Assembly (NCBI GenBank): GCA_020744425.1
Contig: JAGMUV010000011.1
Location: 1,736,001-1,800,000 of the forward strand
Reading direction: 5' to 3'
DNA length: 64,000 bases
Origin: Dactylonectria macrodidyma
Lineage: Eukaryota > Ascomycota > Sordariomycetes > Hypocreales > Nectriaceae
A program made the position numbers and the translations under genes. A model generated the notes under the pieces. It had not been told where the DNA came from, did not search any database, and was given only the letters and a program-made list of their open reading frames with translations. Positions 55,095-64,000 of this stretch are shown in pieces. Position 1 is the first letter of the stretch; each line of letters begins with the position of its first letter.

Positions 55095-56700
55095 ATGCGG
55101 CTTACTTCGTTCCTCGCCGGTGGTGCCTTTGCGGCGTCTGTCAGCAGCACCACCCTGCCCACTATCAAGACATCTCAGGGCAACCTTTGTGGTTCCATCT
55201 CCAACTTCCGCTCTGGCATAACAGTGTATAAAGGCATACCGTTCGCAGCTCCTCCTGTCGACGATCGTCGGTGGAAAGAACCTTAAGCAGCATCAAGCTG
55301 AAACGTCACCTTTAATGCAACCGAAATTAGCCCGTAATGTGCGCAGCCAGTTAGCGGGGCCGGCATCTTTTCGTCTAGTAAAATAGCAGTTAGTGAGGAC
55401 TACCTTACCCTGAATGTTTGGATGCCGACGTATGAGGATATATCTGATATTACGTCGAAGAACTTCCCTGTGTTATGTGGATCTTTGGAGGTCGGTTTGA
55501 AGGTGGATCTGCAGATGTGAAGACATAAAATGGATATGGACTTACGGTTAAGGACGTTATTGTCGTCACCGTGAACTATCGCCTCGGCGCCTTCGGGTTC
55601 CTCGCTTATCCCGATTTATCAGAGGAATCGGGAAACAACAGCTCCGGCAACTATGGCATCCTAGACTAGCAATTTGCACTGTAATGGGTGCAAGATAATA
55701 TCAAGAACTTCGGCAGAAACCCTGACCAAGTTGTAGTTAGTGGCCAGTCTGCTGGCTCTGCCAGTTCGTTAAGTACCATATATAGCAATCTAACCCACGG
55801 CCTTGTCAACGGCGTCATCGCCGAATCTGGAGCTTGCTACCCAAAGGATCCTATGACAGGTGGTCTGGCGATGTTACATTACAACGTATCCAGGGCCTTA
55901 ACCTAGGGCCAAAATTTCCTCAAGAACAGCTTCAACATTTCTTCCATTTCTCAAGCCCGCGCTCTCTCATATGAGGTCCTTGTTAAGTATGGACAGTTGA
56001 TGGACACTACCTTTGATGGCACTGTTTTCGAATGGTTGTCTTCTGCCTTTATGAACCCACCTCTATAGAGGCTAGTTATTGACAGATACGTGCTTCCTTA
56101 CTCCTATGGCAAATCTCTGCGTCTAGGTGCGCATCTCGATGTGCCCATCTTGATAGGCAATAACAAGGACGAATCCGGTGCTTCTCCGGAGATGATATCC
56201 ACTGTAGCCAACTACATTGCCAACTTCGGGGACATATTCCAGAACTATATGTCTTCATTCCTCAAGCTTTGGCCCGTTACCGATGCCGCCTCAGCTGCTA
56301 ACCAGACGAACGCCTTCTTCCGGGACCTATCCCGCGTCTCAACGTAGCTCCGGAGCAAGGCATAGGCCGATGGAGGCGCCAAATCCAATATCTACGTATA
56401 CTACTGGACACATGCCCCCGCAGAGAACCTATCTGCAGGTATATATCACGGTGCCGAGCTTTGGTACAACTTTAACAATATCCCCTACGCGTCGTACTCC
56501 AACGTCACCTAGACCTCTAAGGACTATGTCATTGAAGAGAAGACGGCGCAGTGCTGGGTCAACTTCAGCAGCACTAGGGCCCAATGGTGATGGGTCGAGC
56601 GATCTGACCTATTTCTGTCCTTCGACTAGCGACAAGTAGCAGGTTATGTGGTTAGGTGATTATTGGGGTGCTAGCTACTTCATGGAATCTAAGGAGAGGC
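55095..56700 (+). pseudogene. Type B carboxylesterase/lipase, inactivated by RIP-like stops
   Basis: Nearly the whole of a secreted type B carboxylesterase can be read. A signal peptide, then TVYKGIPFAAPP, SEDYLTLNVW, VIVVTVNYRLGAFGFLA, the nucleophile block VVSGQSAGSASS, GVIAESGACYP and VPILIGNNKDESG are clear. The reading is cut by about a dozen stops and at least one frameshift near 55475. Almost every stop stands where relatives have Gln or Trp: ILD-stop-QFAL-stop-WVQ, ALT-stop-GQNF, PPL-stop-RLVIDRY, NVT-stop-TSKD. These are TAG/TAA/TGA that arise from CAG/CAA/TGG by C-to-T changes, chiefly in CpA context, the hallmark of RIP. The active-site Ser is still present but no product can be made. 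It follows the intact GH74 gene closely, so the damage ends sharply. Confidence 0.85.
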
Positions 56701-58052
56701 TGAAGTTCATTGAGAGCTAGCTCTCAGTTCTATATGAATGGTAAATGCTATGTTCACTTATTACAATAGCTTATGGAGAATTGAAGAATTTCGGGGACTA
56801 AATCATGACGGATGGAGGTGTCGCTTACAGGAATATCAACACCTTCGCAAGGAATCTGACCTGAGCTAGGATACCCAAGGGGACGTCCAGGTGTTTCATC
56901 TGCTAGAGTTGAGGAATCAATAATGCTACGCGTTGTAGATTTTGCTAATATAGTGCCAATGTCGGCTACGTCAAGCACATTTCCATTTAGCTGAGTTGGT
57001 TTCTTCAATTGATGCACGGAGCTCTCGGCAGCATAACAATGTACTAATCCTGGTGTCGTTACTTTTCTCCTAATATCGGCAAGCCTCTTAGCATTTTCGA
57101 ATATATTTCCAGGTTTAGAATGAATGTATGATGTATTATTTTCGTCTCTAGAGTAGCAAATGCACTCATTTGGTGGGGTTTGGCGCTAATGAGTGCCTCG
57201 GCCCTGATTGCCTTTAAATAGTTGATAAAACAAGAGGGCATTTTTTAAATAAAAGGAGCAGGGATCTGATATTAAAGAGATATGCCTTTTTACTATTGAG
57301 GTTATGGTCCTTAGCAGCGCGCACTTAGAGGGACGCCAGAGGTTAAATAGTTAAAAATAAAAATAAAAAAATAACTAATAGTGAAAAACAGTGTGAGGGC
57401 CCAAAACCCAAGCCTATGGCAACAGCAACTCAGAATGACTAGAGTTTCTACTGCGTTGAGGTGCAAGCCTCTTCGTCTCATGACAACTCAAGCAATGCGA
57501 ATACGTGACTGTATAGAAACGCGGCAACGATGAACGCGGCAGCGCAGAAACAAAAGTCCGAACAGCGGTTTCAACAGCGGTACGTTAGATATAAGATACT
57601 GATGTTGACAGTCTCGCTGTCTCCCTAGGTATAGGCAAAATTCTCACTTGTCTTCAGCTTACTTTGTCTATTTTATTTACCTCTCATAGGCTTTCCCACA
57701 TACTTTGTTAATAAAGCTCTTGTTTTTTTATCAGTCTCTAAGTTCCAGCAAAAATAGTCCCGTCCGGACGGCCGCCACTCTTATAGAAAGTAAATTTTAG
57801 TTACTGGCCAGTTTTAGCTCGCCGAGGTGCAAGTTTCTCGTCCCAGTACCCTCGAATATGTCTGGATATAGCCAGTAAGTCTTGTCTACGAGGCCTTACT
57901 TACTTCACTATTCGCGTCCATGCTTCGTGCACGTTTAATTCCCGCGGTTGATTCGTGAAACCGCACGAAGATGGATTCGTGATATTCGGTAAGAGTGTTC
58001 GATTAATTTTTTTTAGAATAACTGCAACTCTACGACTTACTGATTAACAATA
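56701..58052. other. AT-rich intergenic stretch with no recognised gene
   Basis: About 1.35 kb. Sequence around 57240-57400 and 57640-57800 is AT-rich with A runs. Frames of 60-87 codons on the minus strand (56754, 57059) have no motif. Probably decayed repeats. Confidence 0.4.
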
Positions 58053-58210
58053 GCAATGCCGTTTGGGCGATTGGTAAGGGTGTCAGAGCAGGTGTAGAGA
58101 GGACCTTGCAATTCACATCCGATGGTAACCTAATCGCAAACTCTGAAGACAATGTGCTGTGGGAGACTGCAACGAGTGCTATTGTAGATAATCAAGATAT
58201 GCTGCTCTGA
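58053..58210 (+). pseudogene. Possible bulb-type (B-)lectin domain fragment
   Basis: After an intron-like AACAATAG acceptor, one frame reads NAVWAIGKG, then RTLQFTSDGNLIANSEDNVL and WETAT before TGA. The L.F.SDGNLI...VLW pattern resembles the strand repeats of mannose-binding B-lectins (QxDxNxVxY type). A start-like segment MSGYSQ with GTAAGT donor is near 57860. No complete domain can be assembled. Confidence 0.3.
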
Positions 58211-59119
58211 AGACATGGTGGGAAAACAGCACAACTGGCGTGTCGGCACAGACTACTGGCAATAACTAGAAATCAACCATCCATGCACAGGCCAGCATTT
58301 GTGCATTTATTTTCAAAATGACGTAAATGGAGGAACGTGATGCTTTTCAGCTAGCTATAAGGGTCCTACTTACCAGTACATCTGCACTCAAAATTCTATG
58401 AATGAATGCGGAAGCTAGACTATTACCGGGCGTAGCAGGTCGTCCCTACGTGATGATATACAAACACCCACTTCTCCTAATCGATATTTGTATCATTATT
58501 TCTTTATCTAAGGAAACTAGACTTCGAAAATTTCAGAGTTCAGGCTTATACACCCACAATTCAATACAGCATTTGATTCAATGCTAGCAAGGCACTCTAT
58601 CACGATCGCTATGTTTTGATGTGAAACCATCTGAGCTGTCCTATCCTGTCATCAAACACCTTTACTACGCTGTATTAATACCCAGGCATACATAGCAGGC
58701 TAAATGAGAATTGCCATATTCTTTCCAGGAACAAGACTTGTAATTTTGAGCCGGTCAAGAGGGACCAAAATCACTCCGCGCTGTGATCAGCCCGATCAGG
58801 CCAACTTGAGAGTGAGATATCCAGTTTTTTGTGGCAGTAACCTAATCTTGTGTTCATTCCAGTTCAGGTCTAATCTTTCTGGATGCCGAGAGAATTGTTA
58901 CTTTGTGTTCCAATAGACCGGATTGAATAGACCGCAGCTATGCAAGCGCTCCTGTCTCAAGCTATCATTCATGATGTGATGTCTTTTGAAGAATCTCGCT
59001 ATGTTTGTATAGTAGATCTCCTTACTCAATTAATGGAAATCATTGAAAGTTCACCCAATTTTTCTTCATTCCTACGCCGATCATCTTCCAAACGATATTA
59101 TACACGCTCTCTTTACATC
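58211..59119. other. Intergenic, no recognised gene
   Basis: AT-rich and with only short frames (58402, 58704, 58940). The sequence may include decayed parts of flanking relics. Confidence 0.4.
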
Positions 59120-59310
59120 ATGGCTGGCAAGAACAATTTAGAGGCCGACAAGACCTCCCGGGCTACTGCTTTATTTCAGTTGTATGCTTTGAATTAGTAT
59201 GTTGTGGTCTAAGACTTACAAAGTATCTAGCAAGTTCGCGAGGCCCTTCAATCATCTCTTCCCATTACGTAGGAGCAAAGGGTTACGGTTCAGGTTCCTG
59301 GTACCGTCAT
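59120..59310 (+). pseudogene. Relic of an unidentified gene with RIP-like stops
   Basis: From an ATG at 59120 one frame stays protein-like over about 64 codons but is cut by four stops: MAGKNNLEADKTSRATALF..ALN, stop, YVVV, stop, DLQSI, stop, QVREALQSSLPIT, stop, EQRVTVQVPGTVINAK. All four are TAG or TAA at positions where Gln would read smoothly. A further segment in another frame at 59380-59520 (DSYWFDPGEHAEMPHCFKAH) may belong to the same gene. I do not recognise the family. Confidence 0.45.
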
Positions 59311-60055
59311 CAATGCCAAGTGAGTTGTGAGTCCCAATACCAACGTTACAAAAGTCGAACACTGACATTCTATAAGGAAGAGGATTCATACTGGTTCGAT
59401 CCAGGTGAGCACGCGGAAATGCCTCACTGTTTCAAGGCCCACGAGAGCCACACAAGATATCAACAAGTCAGAGTCGGACAGCAAGGAACTCTTCACGACG
59501 AATTATTTTACGGCGGACTAGTGTTATTTATAGTTGTTAAACTGGCCGAAAAGCTTGACGCTTTCACCCATAGACTCAAATGTATTATAATATACATATG
59601 CTCTACTATAACGAGGCCTCTGTAGTTGTCCCGGCCTTTGGGGAGTGTCTCATGATTTAGTGCCCGACTATGCTTGCTTAGTTGCTTCCACCTCGCGGCT
59701 TGAATCAACGGGTAGGATGTGACCCTCGTATCTAAAATCTGACCCCCGGCCCAGGCGGATCCCAAGGCGTCACATCATTGGTCTCGGCGTAACCCCACCC
59801 GGCATGACTCTCACAAAACGTGTGTGATTGGTCTGTCGTATAACTTGATGTCCTAATCGGGCCTTTCTCAAGACGGTCGGCTATGCACTTGATGCAACTC
59901 TGCCTGAGATTATGCACTAGGCCAGGCAGAAATGCTTCAAAGAAACTGAAGTCAAGGTATAAAGGAGTCTCAGAGTGTCCTGTCCCTGTCCTTTCTTCCT
60001 TCATTTCTTCAACCTACAAAGACCATCACAAATAGACTCCCCATCCTAACTCATC
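59311..60055. promoter_or_regulatory. Relic tail and promoter of the BCS1-like gene
   Basis: The first part may hold the tail of the relic above. TATAAA at 59958-59963 lies 93 bp before the BCS1-like ATG at 60056, followed by a pyrimidine-rich leader (CTGTCCTTTCTTCCTTC), a good fungal promoter arrangement. Confidence 0.5.
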
Positions 60056-61621
60056 ATGGAAGACGACGTCATGGGACAAGGCATCTTTATTGGGCTCTTA
60101 GAGATGTTGTTCCCAGGCCTGACATACCTTCCCTACTTTGCTGCCTTCGCTTTCATGGCCAAATACGTCTTTGAGTCTTGGTCCGAGTCCATCACCACCC
60201 GCTTCATTTCAACCGTCGAGATCCGCGCCCAAGACGAGACGTACAACTACCTGATGAACTGGGTTTCCCGAAACAGCATCTCATAGGACAACTACCGCCT
60301 GCACGTATCTGCCACACTAACCAACGAATGTTTCAGCTGGTCGTATGAGGGAGAGGGTAAACAAGATGTCAACACCAACGACGATGAGGACGACCCTATG
60401 GCGAGACAAATCAGTGAGATGCGGTCTCAAACATCGCTCTATAATGCCAAGCCTCTGTATTGGACACCAGCTTTCGGAACGCATTTCTTCCGCTACGAGA
60501 ACCGCATATTGGCTTTTACGAGGTCTCTCGAGAGTGGAAACTATACATCCATTCCAAGGCAACCTGAAAAGCTCGCCATATCATGCCTTGGACGAGACGC
60601 CACTGTGCTCAAACGTCTGCTGTATAATGCCCGCATCGACTTCCTTGAGAAACAAAAGGGGAGAACGAGTATTTTTAGAGCAACCAAGTTTGACGCCGAC
60701 GATGAGATGACATGGACTCGATGCATGGCCAAGGCGACGAGGCCTATGTCCACTATTGTTCTGGAAGAACCCCTCAAGCAAGGCTTTATCAAAGACCTCC
60801 GTCGATATCTCGATCCCCAGACCAAGCATTGGTATGCCAATAGAGGCATCCCATATCGCCGCGGTTATCTATTTGCGGGCCCTCCAGGTACCGGTAAGAC
60901 GAGCCTGACTCTCGCCGCATCTGGCCTGATGGGTCTAGATATTTACATGGTCAATCTGAACTCTCCTCGCCTAAATGAGGATAGCCTCGCGTCTCTCTTC
61001 CAGAAACTACCTGAAACCTGTCTTGTGCTACTGGAAGATATCGATGCCACTGAATTGGCTCAAAAGCGCAGCGCAGAGATAGTGAGCATGGGACTTCGAG
61101 GGCGCAAGAAGAGAGATGCAGAGCGAATCTCACTCTCGGGCCTGCTTAACGTCATCGACGGTGTTGGGGCTCAAGAAGGCCGCGTGTTAGTCATGACTTC
61201 GAACCACGCGGAGAACATCGATCCGGCTCTTCTTCGCCCGGGAAGAATTGACCATACCATCAACTTCCAGCTTGCCACTTCGGAGGCTGCTGAGACGCTC
61301 TTCACGCGAATGTACGACGCCCCAGACGTGAATGGTGAAGGCCATGAAGCAGAGAATAAGGCTGTGTCCGCAAGCAACTATTTGTCATCCAAGGCATCAG
61401 AGTTTAAGAGAGAGATTCCTGATCTTGTCCTCAGTCCTGCGGCCATTCAAGGATTTCTACTCACTCATCAGGAAGACCATGATGGGGCTATTGCTGCTGT
61501 CGGCGCTTGGGTGCAACAAACTCTCAACCAACAAGCCAGTGCGGTTTCTGTATCTGAGGAAGTTGTCGGGTCTGAACATGAATTCTCAAGCTCTGAAGAA
61601 GATGGCGATAGTGATACGTGA
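60056..61621 (+). CDS. BCS1-like AAA ATPase with one in-frame TAG
   Basis: One frame runs for 521 codons and is broken only by TAG at 60284-60286. Upstream, FIGLLEMLFPGLTYLPYFAAFAFMAKYV is a membrane-like N-terminus, and YNYLMNWVS is the BCS1_N entry block. Downstream the AAA module is complete: GYLFAGPPGTGKTSL (Walker A), CLVLLEDIDAT (Walker B), VIDGVGAQEGRVLVMTSNH (sensor) and DPALLRPGRIDHTI (arginine finger). An acidic C-terminal tail follows. Mitochondrial BCS1 moves the Rieske protein through the inner membrane; fungi also carry many paralogues of unknown role, and this divergent copy is probably one of those. No standard intron removes the TAG without also deleting the conserved YLMNWVS block or breaking the frame. 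Hence either a recent nonsense mutation, possibly RIP (CAG to TAG), a sequencing error, or a shorter protein started at a downstream ATG such as 60398. Confidence 0.75.
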
Positions 61622-63107
61622 TCTGATTCATCAGCTCATTCACAGAGCGAGTTGGACCCACAGCAGTTGAAATTAATATATGGCTTTTGAGTCTGTCTCT
61701 TGAATGCCCTGTCTTGACGGAAGCAGGAATCTTGTTGTTGAAGCGTATAGTCCCCACATCCTGTCAATGCTCGTGATTACAGCCACTGATGATCCTCATT
61801 CTGGGGTTAATTTAACTTGCGTCTCACTTATGCGGTAGCTATGCTTAATTAAAGTAGCTGTGAGATTTGGCATGGCTTTGAGGCGTATCGTATAGCTGGC
61901 CTAATACGGATTAACGCGGAACCTTCCGGTCCAGTTCCAAACCAACGCCTCACATCATTACCACCCCAACCGGCCCCCGTCCACAGGGCCTCCCCTTTCT
62001 CATCCGAGAATTGATTTTTCGAGGCAAAACAATTCCCTACAACACTTGTAAGCCGTGTTATCTCATGCAAGTGTTCATACAACTAAATCAAAAGCATGTA
62101 GACGGCCTCATCAACAGGGACCAGCCGCGACAGCGGCGGCAAAACACGCATTCGTCGAAGCCATACGCGCAGTCGGCTCGGCTGCCTCGCCTGTAAAGCC
62201 CATCATATGCGCTGTGACGAGCTGCATCCTGTTTGATATGTATCCAGAATTTGTCACATCAGACTCAGCCCTGTGAGCAGAAAGACAGGACTGCCCTTCT
62301 CCGCACGTTCTGCTTGAAGACGAGGGGATGTTTCCCAGTGTCATTATCATTTGACGGCATGGGCTTTTCTGACTCGTATTTGCAGTACACGTTGTGCTAC
62401 AGAGAACCGCCGATGTGATTACTCTCCGCCAGCCATTCCTAGGGGCGAGAAAAATGCCACAAGGCTCCCTGGATTACAGGAGCCATGACATTTAGCTTTG
62501 ACAGTATCTTCATCGGAGGATGACTCGGTTGCGAGGTTCCAAAATATACATGGTGCTACTAGGCACTGGAATACTGTTGCTGAAGGCAGTTAGATGCTGG
62601 TGGGAGAGGCCGCATTGGCTTGTTGATGTAATATTGGCTCACAAGCACGATCATATATTTAAACGATCTGGAAAGGCACCTGGCGGTATCGCGACCGATT
62701 GGTGAAGTACACACATTTTAAAGCTCGCCATTCCTTGGGCGAAGCTGGAATCTGCTGTGGAACTGCTGTAGATATATTGGCTCATGATTTCTTTCAGCCG
62801 CGGTCATTGGATGAAGAAACCCTCTTCTGAATAGGCATCACACCATATCTGAAGGAGTGTTGTCATCAACCGTGAATACGGGTAACTGGCAACTAGACAC
62901 CAGTGAGAACACCTAGTCAAGTAAAGGTCCTCATTCGCTTAGCATTCGGTAATTCATTAGCTATAGACAACAACAACAACAACAACAACAAGCCACATTT
63001 ACATCCATAGAAGTGGCGCCAGGTAAAACCTCGCAATTTCCTGCAACAAACAATGCCAATATTTCCCTCAGCTCAATTGATCAATTGAAAGGGAACCCAG
63101 CACAAAA
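61622..63107. other. Intergenic, with a CAA microsatellite
   Basis: About 1.5 kb. Short frames on both strands (61849, 62055, 62111, 62520, 63013) show no motif. A CTCACATCATTACCACCCCAACCGG stretch near 61948 is similar to GTCACATCATTGGTCTCGGCG..ACCCCACCCGG near 59770, on the other side of the BCS1-like gene. Confidence 0.45.
62968..62991. repeat. (CAA)8 microsatellite
   Basis: Eight perfect CAA units in non-coding DNA. Confidence 0.95.
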
Positions 63108-64000
63108 TTATTCTATCCTTGTAACGTTGGCGAGAATTCCTTCGAACCAGTCGAGCACCACCTGGTTCATCAAGACACTTCCACCAGCAGAGCAATGCTC
63201 GCCGACACAAAGAGTCGCATTGAAAAAGTGATAGTGCGCCAGGGACCCGAGAGCCTTGGCTAGCTCCTGTGCCTGCCCCTTGAAGAAGTGGTCGTCCTCT
63301 GCATCGCCAACGAAGACTGGGACTTTGATATTGTTGATGACAGTCTCAAGATTATATGCTTGCGACTTGTTGAGAAAGTCATACGGCGTCGGAGCCTCGC
63401 CCTGTTGAAATGTCCATCTGAATTCGGTCGTTGCCTCGGGGCTTTCCAGTGCCTCGGCAATGGCATGGTTGAATCCAGTAGCGTTTCCTGACGTGAAAAG
63501 CTTGGCCAGAACAGGTGGAAGGGCACTCAGCAGGTCTTGACCGAAGTCAAACACGCCGTCTACAGCCATGACGGCAGCTAGGCGGTGGTCGAAGGCGGCG
63601 GCTCGAGGAGCCTAGTACCCACCAAAAGATTACCCTAATAGGCCGATGCTATCTTTATCGACGCCGTCATATTTGACGGCGAAGTCAATGACAGGAGTAG
63701 TGACCCTATCCCAATCTGGGATAAAGCCTTAAACCTGCTCGCGCCTGACTGTGGGCTGTCCTGGCCCTTCGTATGTAATCACGTTGATGCCTCGCTCAAG
63801 AGCAGCTTTGCCTATCACATGGTACATTTCTTCCTGAGCGCCATCATAGCCTTGACACAATATGATGGTAGGGCGCGGCCCAGGTCTGCCACTGCTGTAG
63901 AATATGGCAGGAATCTCAAATTTGTTGTCGTTGCTGGTCAGGTTGAATCGTTGACTAGGAATTTCCATCAGCGACAGGGCTGCGTTGAAGGCTTTGGTTT
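63108..64000 (-). pseudogene. Alpha/beta hydrolase with three in-frame stops, cut by window edge
   Basis: A single minus-strand frame reads from beyond the window end to 63108 and belongs to a fungal alpha/beta hydrolase group close to dipeptidyl-peptidase/FrsA-like hydrolases. FEIPAIFYSSGRPGPRPTII, CQGYDGAQEEMYHVIGKAAL and NVITYEGPGQP are the N-terminal and oxyanion blocks. The nucleophile elbow reads G-stop-SFGGY-stop-APRAAAFDHR. GDAEDDHFFKGQAQELAKAL supplies the Asp, and GEHCSAGG the His. Stops are TAA at 63731-63729, TAA at 63632-63630 and TAG at 63614-63612. As all three keep the same frame, the gene is otherwise intact and recently lost. The 5' end lies outside the window. Confidence 0.75.

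Noticed and set aside
55095..56700. Stop-codon reassignment (TAG/TAA read as Gln) to explain the esterase, the 59120 relic and the BCS1 TAG
   Set aside because: Intact genes nearby end at TAG, TAA and TGA at normal family lengths; the esterase also has a frameshift and a TGA for Trp. RIP explains the pattern.
60241..60336. 96-nt intron that would remove the TAG in the BCS1-like gene
   Set aside because: The GTACAA donor is poor and removal would delete the conserved YNYLMNWVS block.
1..64000. CRISPR arrays or bacterial-type operons
   Set aside because: No regularly spaced repeat-spacer pattern; gene structure is fungal.

Overview
The window looks like accessory DNA of a filamentous ascomycete (Pezizomycotina). 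Most genes carry short introns of about 45-75 nt with fungal donor, branch (CTAAC-like) and acceptor signals. Families typical of these fungi are present: GH3, GH74, HET, DUF3425 bZIP-like, BCS1-like AAA, BAS2-like cysteine-rich secreted protein and CIA30. Dead genes whose stops replace CAA/CAG/TGG codons are what repeat-induced point mutation (RIP) would leave. I cannot name genus or species from the sequence alone. No RNA gene, CRISPR array or bacterial operon was seen.

Layout. 2.8-5.7 kb: five-exon GH3 beta-glucosidase with a PA14 insert. 5.9-6.8 kb: divergent Thg1-like 3'-5' nucleotide-adding enzyme. 7.2-7.9 kb: EthD-domain protein with a 15-bp TGCATGCAT repeat upstream. 10.0-11.2 kb: HET-domain protein. 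13.3-15.0 kb: intronless 561-aa protein I do not recognise. 16.0-16.6 kb: secreted protein with two BAS2-like modules. 17.5-21.9 kb: divergent pair of an HSPA12-like Hsp70 ATPase and an uncharacterised partner. 23.5-26.2 kb: membrane protein with a fungal ectodomain and seven tandem Cys-His repeats. 28.6-30.5 kb: multi-span membrane protein. 33.2 kb: GH5 fragment. 35.1-36.7 kb: cytochrome P450. 37.4 kb: 260-bp MITE. 38.9-39.6 kb: secreted protein with a tentative ADP-ribosyltransferase-like look. 40.4-44.4 kb: NmrA/isoflavone-reductase-like protein, bZIP-like regulator and CIA30 protein. 45-47.6 kb: dead NACHT/ankyrin and copper amine oxidase genes. 48.1-49.4 kb: secreted M14 carboxypeptidase. 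49.8-50.7 kb: NmrA-like protein. 51-52 kb: dead Zn2Cys6 factor. 52.7-55.0 kb: GH74 xyloglucanase. 55.1-56.7 kb: RIP-killed carboxylesterase. 58-59.5 kb: gene relics. 60.1-61.6 kb: BCS1-like AAA ATPase with one in-frame TAG. 63.1 kb to the edge: dead alpha/beta hydrolase.

How it fits together. The living genes form no single pathway. Themes are plant cell-wall and protein degradation (GH3, GH74, M14; dead GH5 and esterase), secreted or surface proteins (BAS2-like, 38.9 kb, seven-repeat membrane protein), and self/non-self or stress components (HET, dead NACHT-ankyrin, Hsp70-like). At least seven decaying genes, AT-rich islands and a MITE suggest a fast-evolving, perhaps subtelomeric region. 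The best candidates for new biology are the seven-repeat CxH/CCxC/YCxxC membrane protein (23480-26241), the Hsp70-like gene with its divergent partner (17541-21943) and the orphan 561-aa protein (13338-15023).
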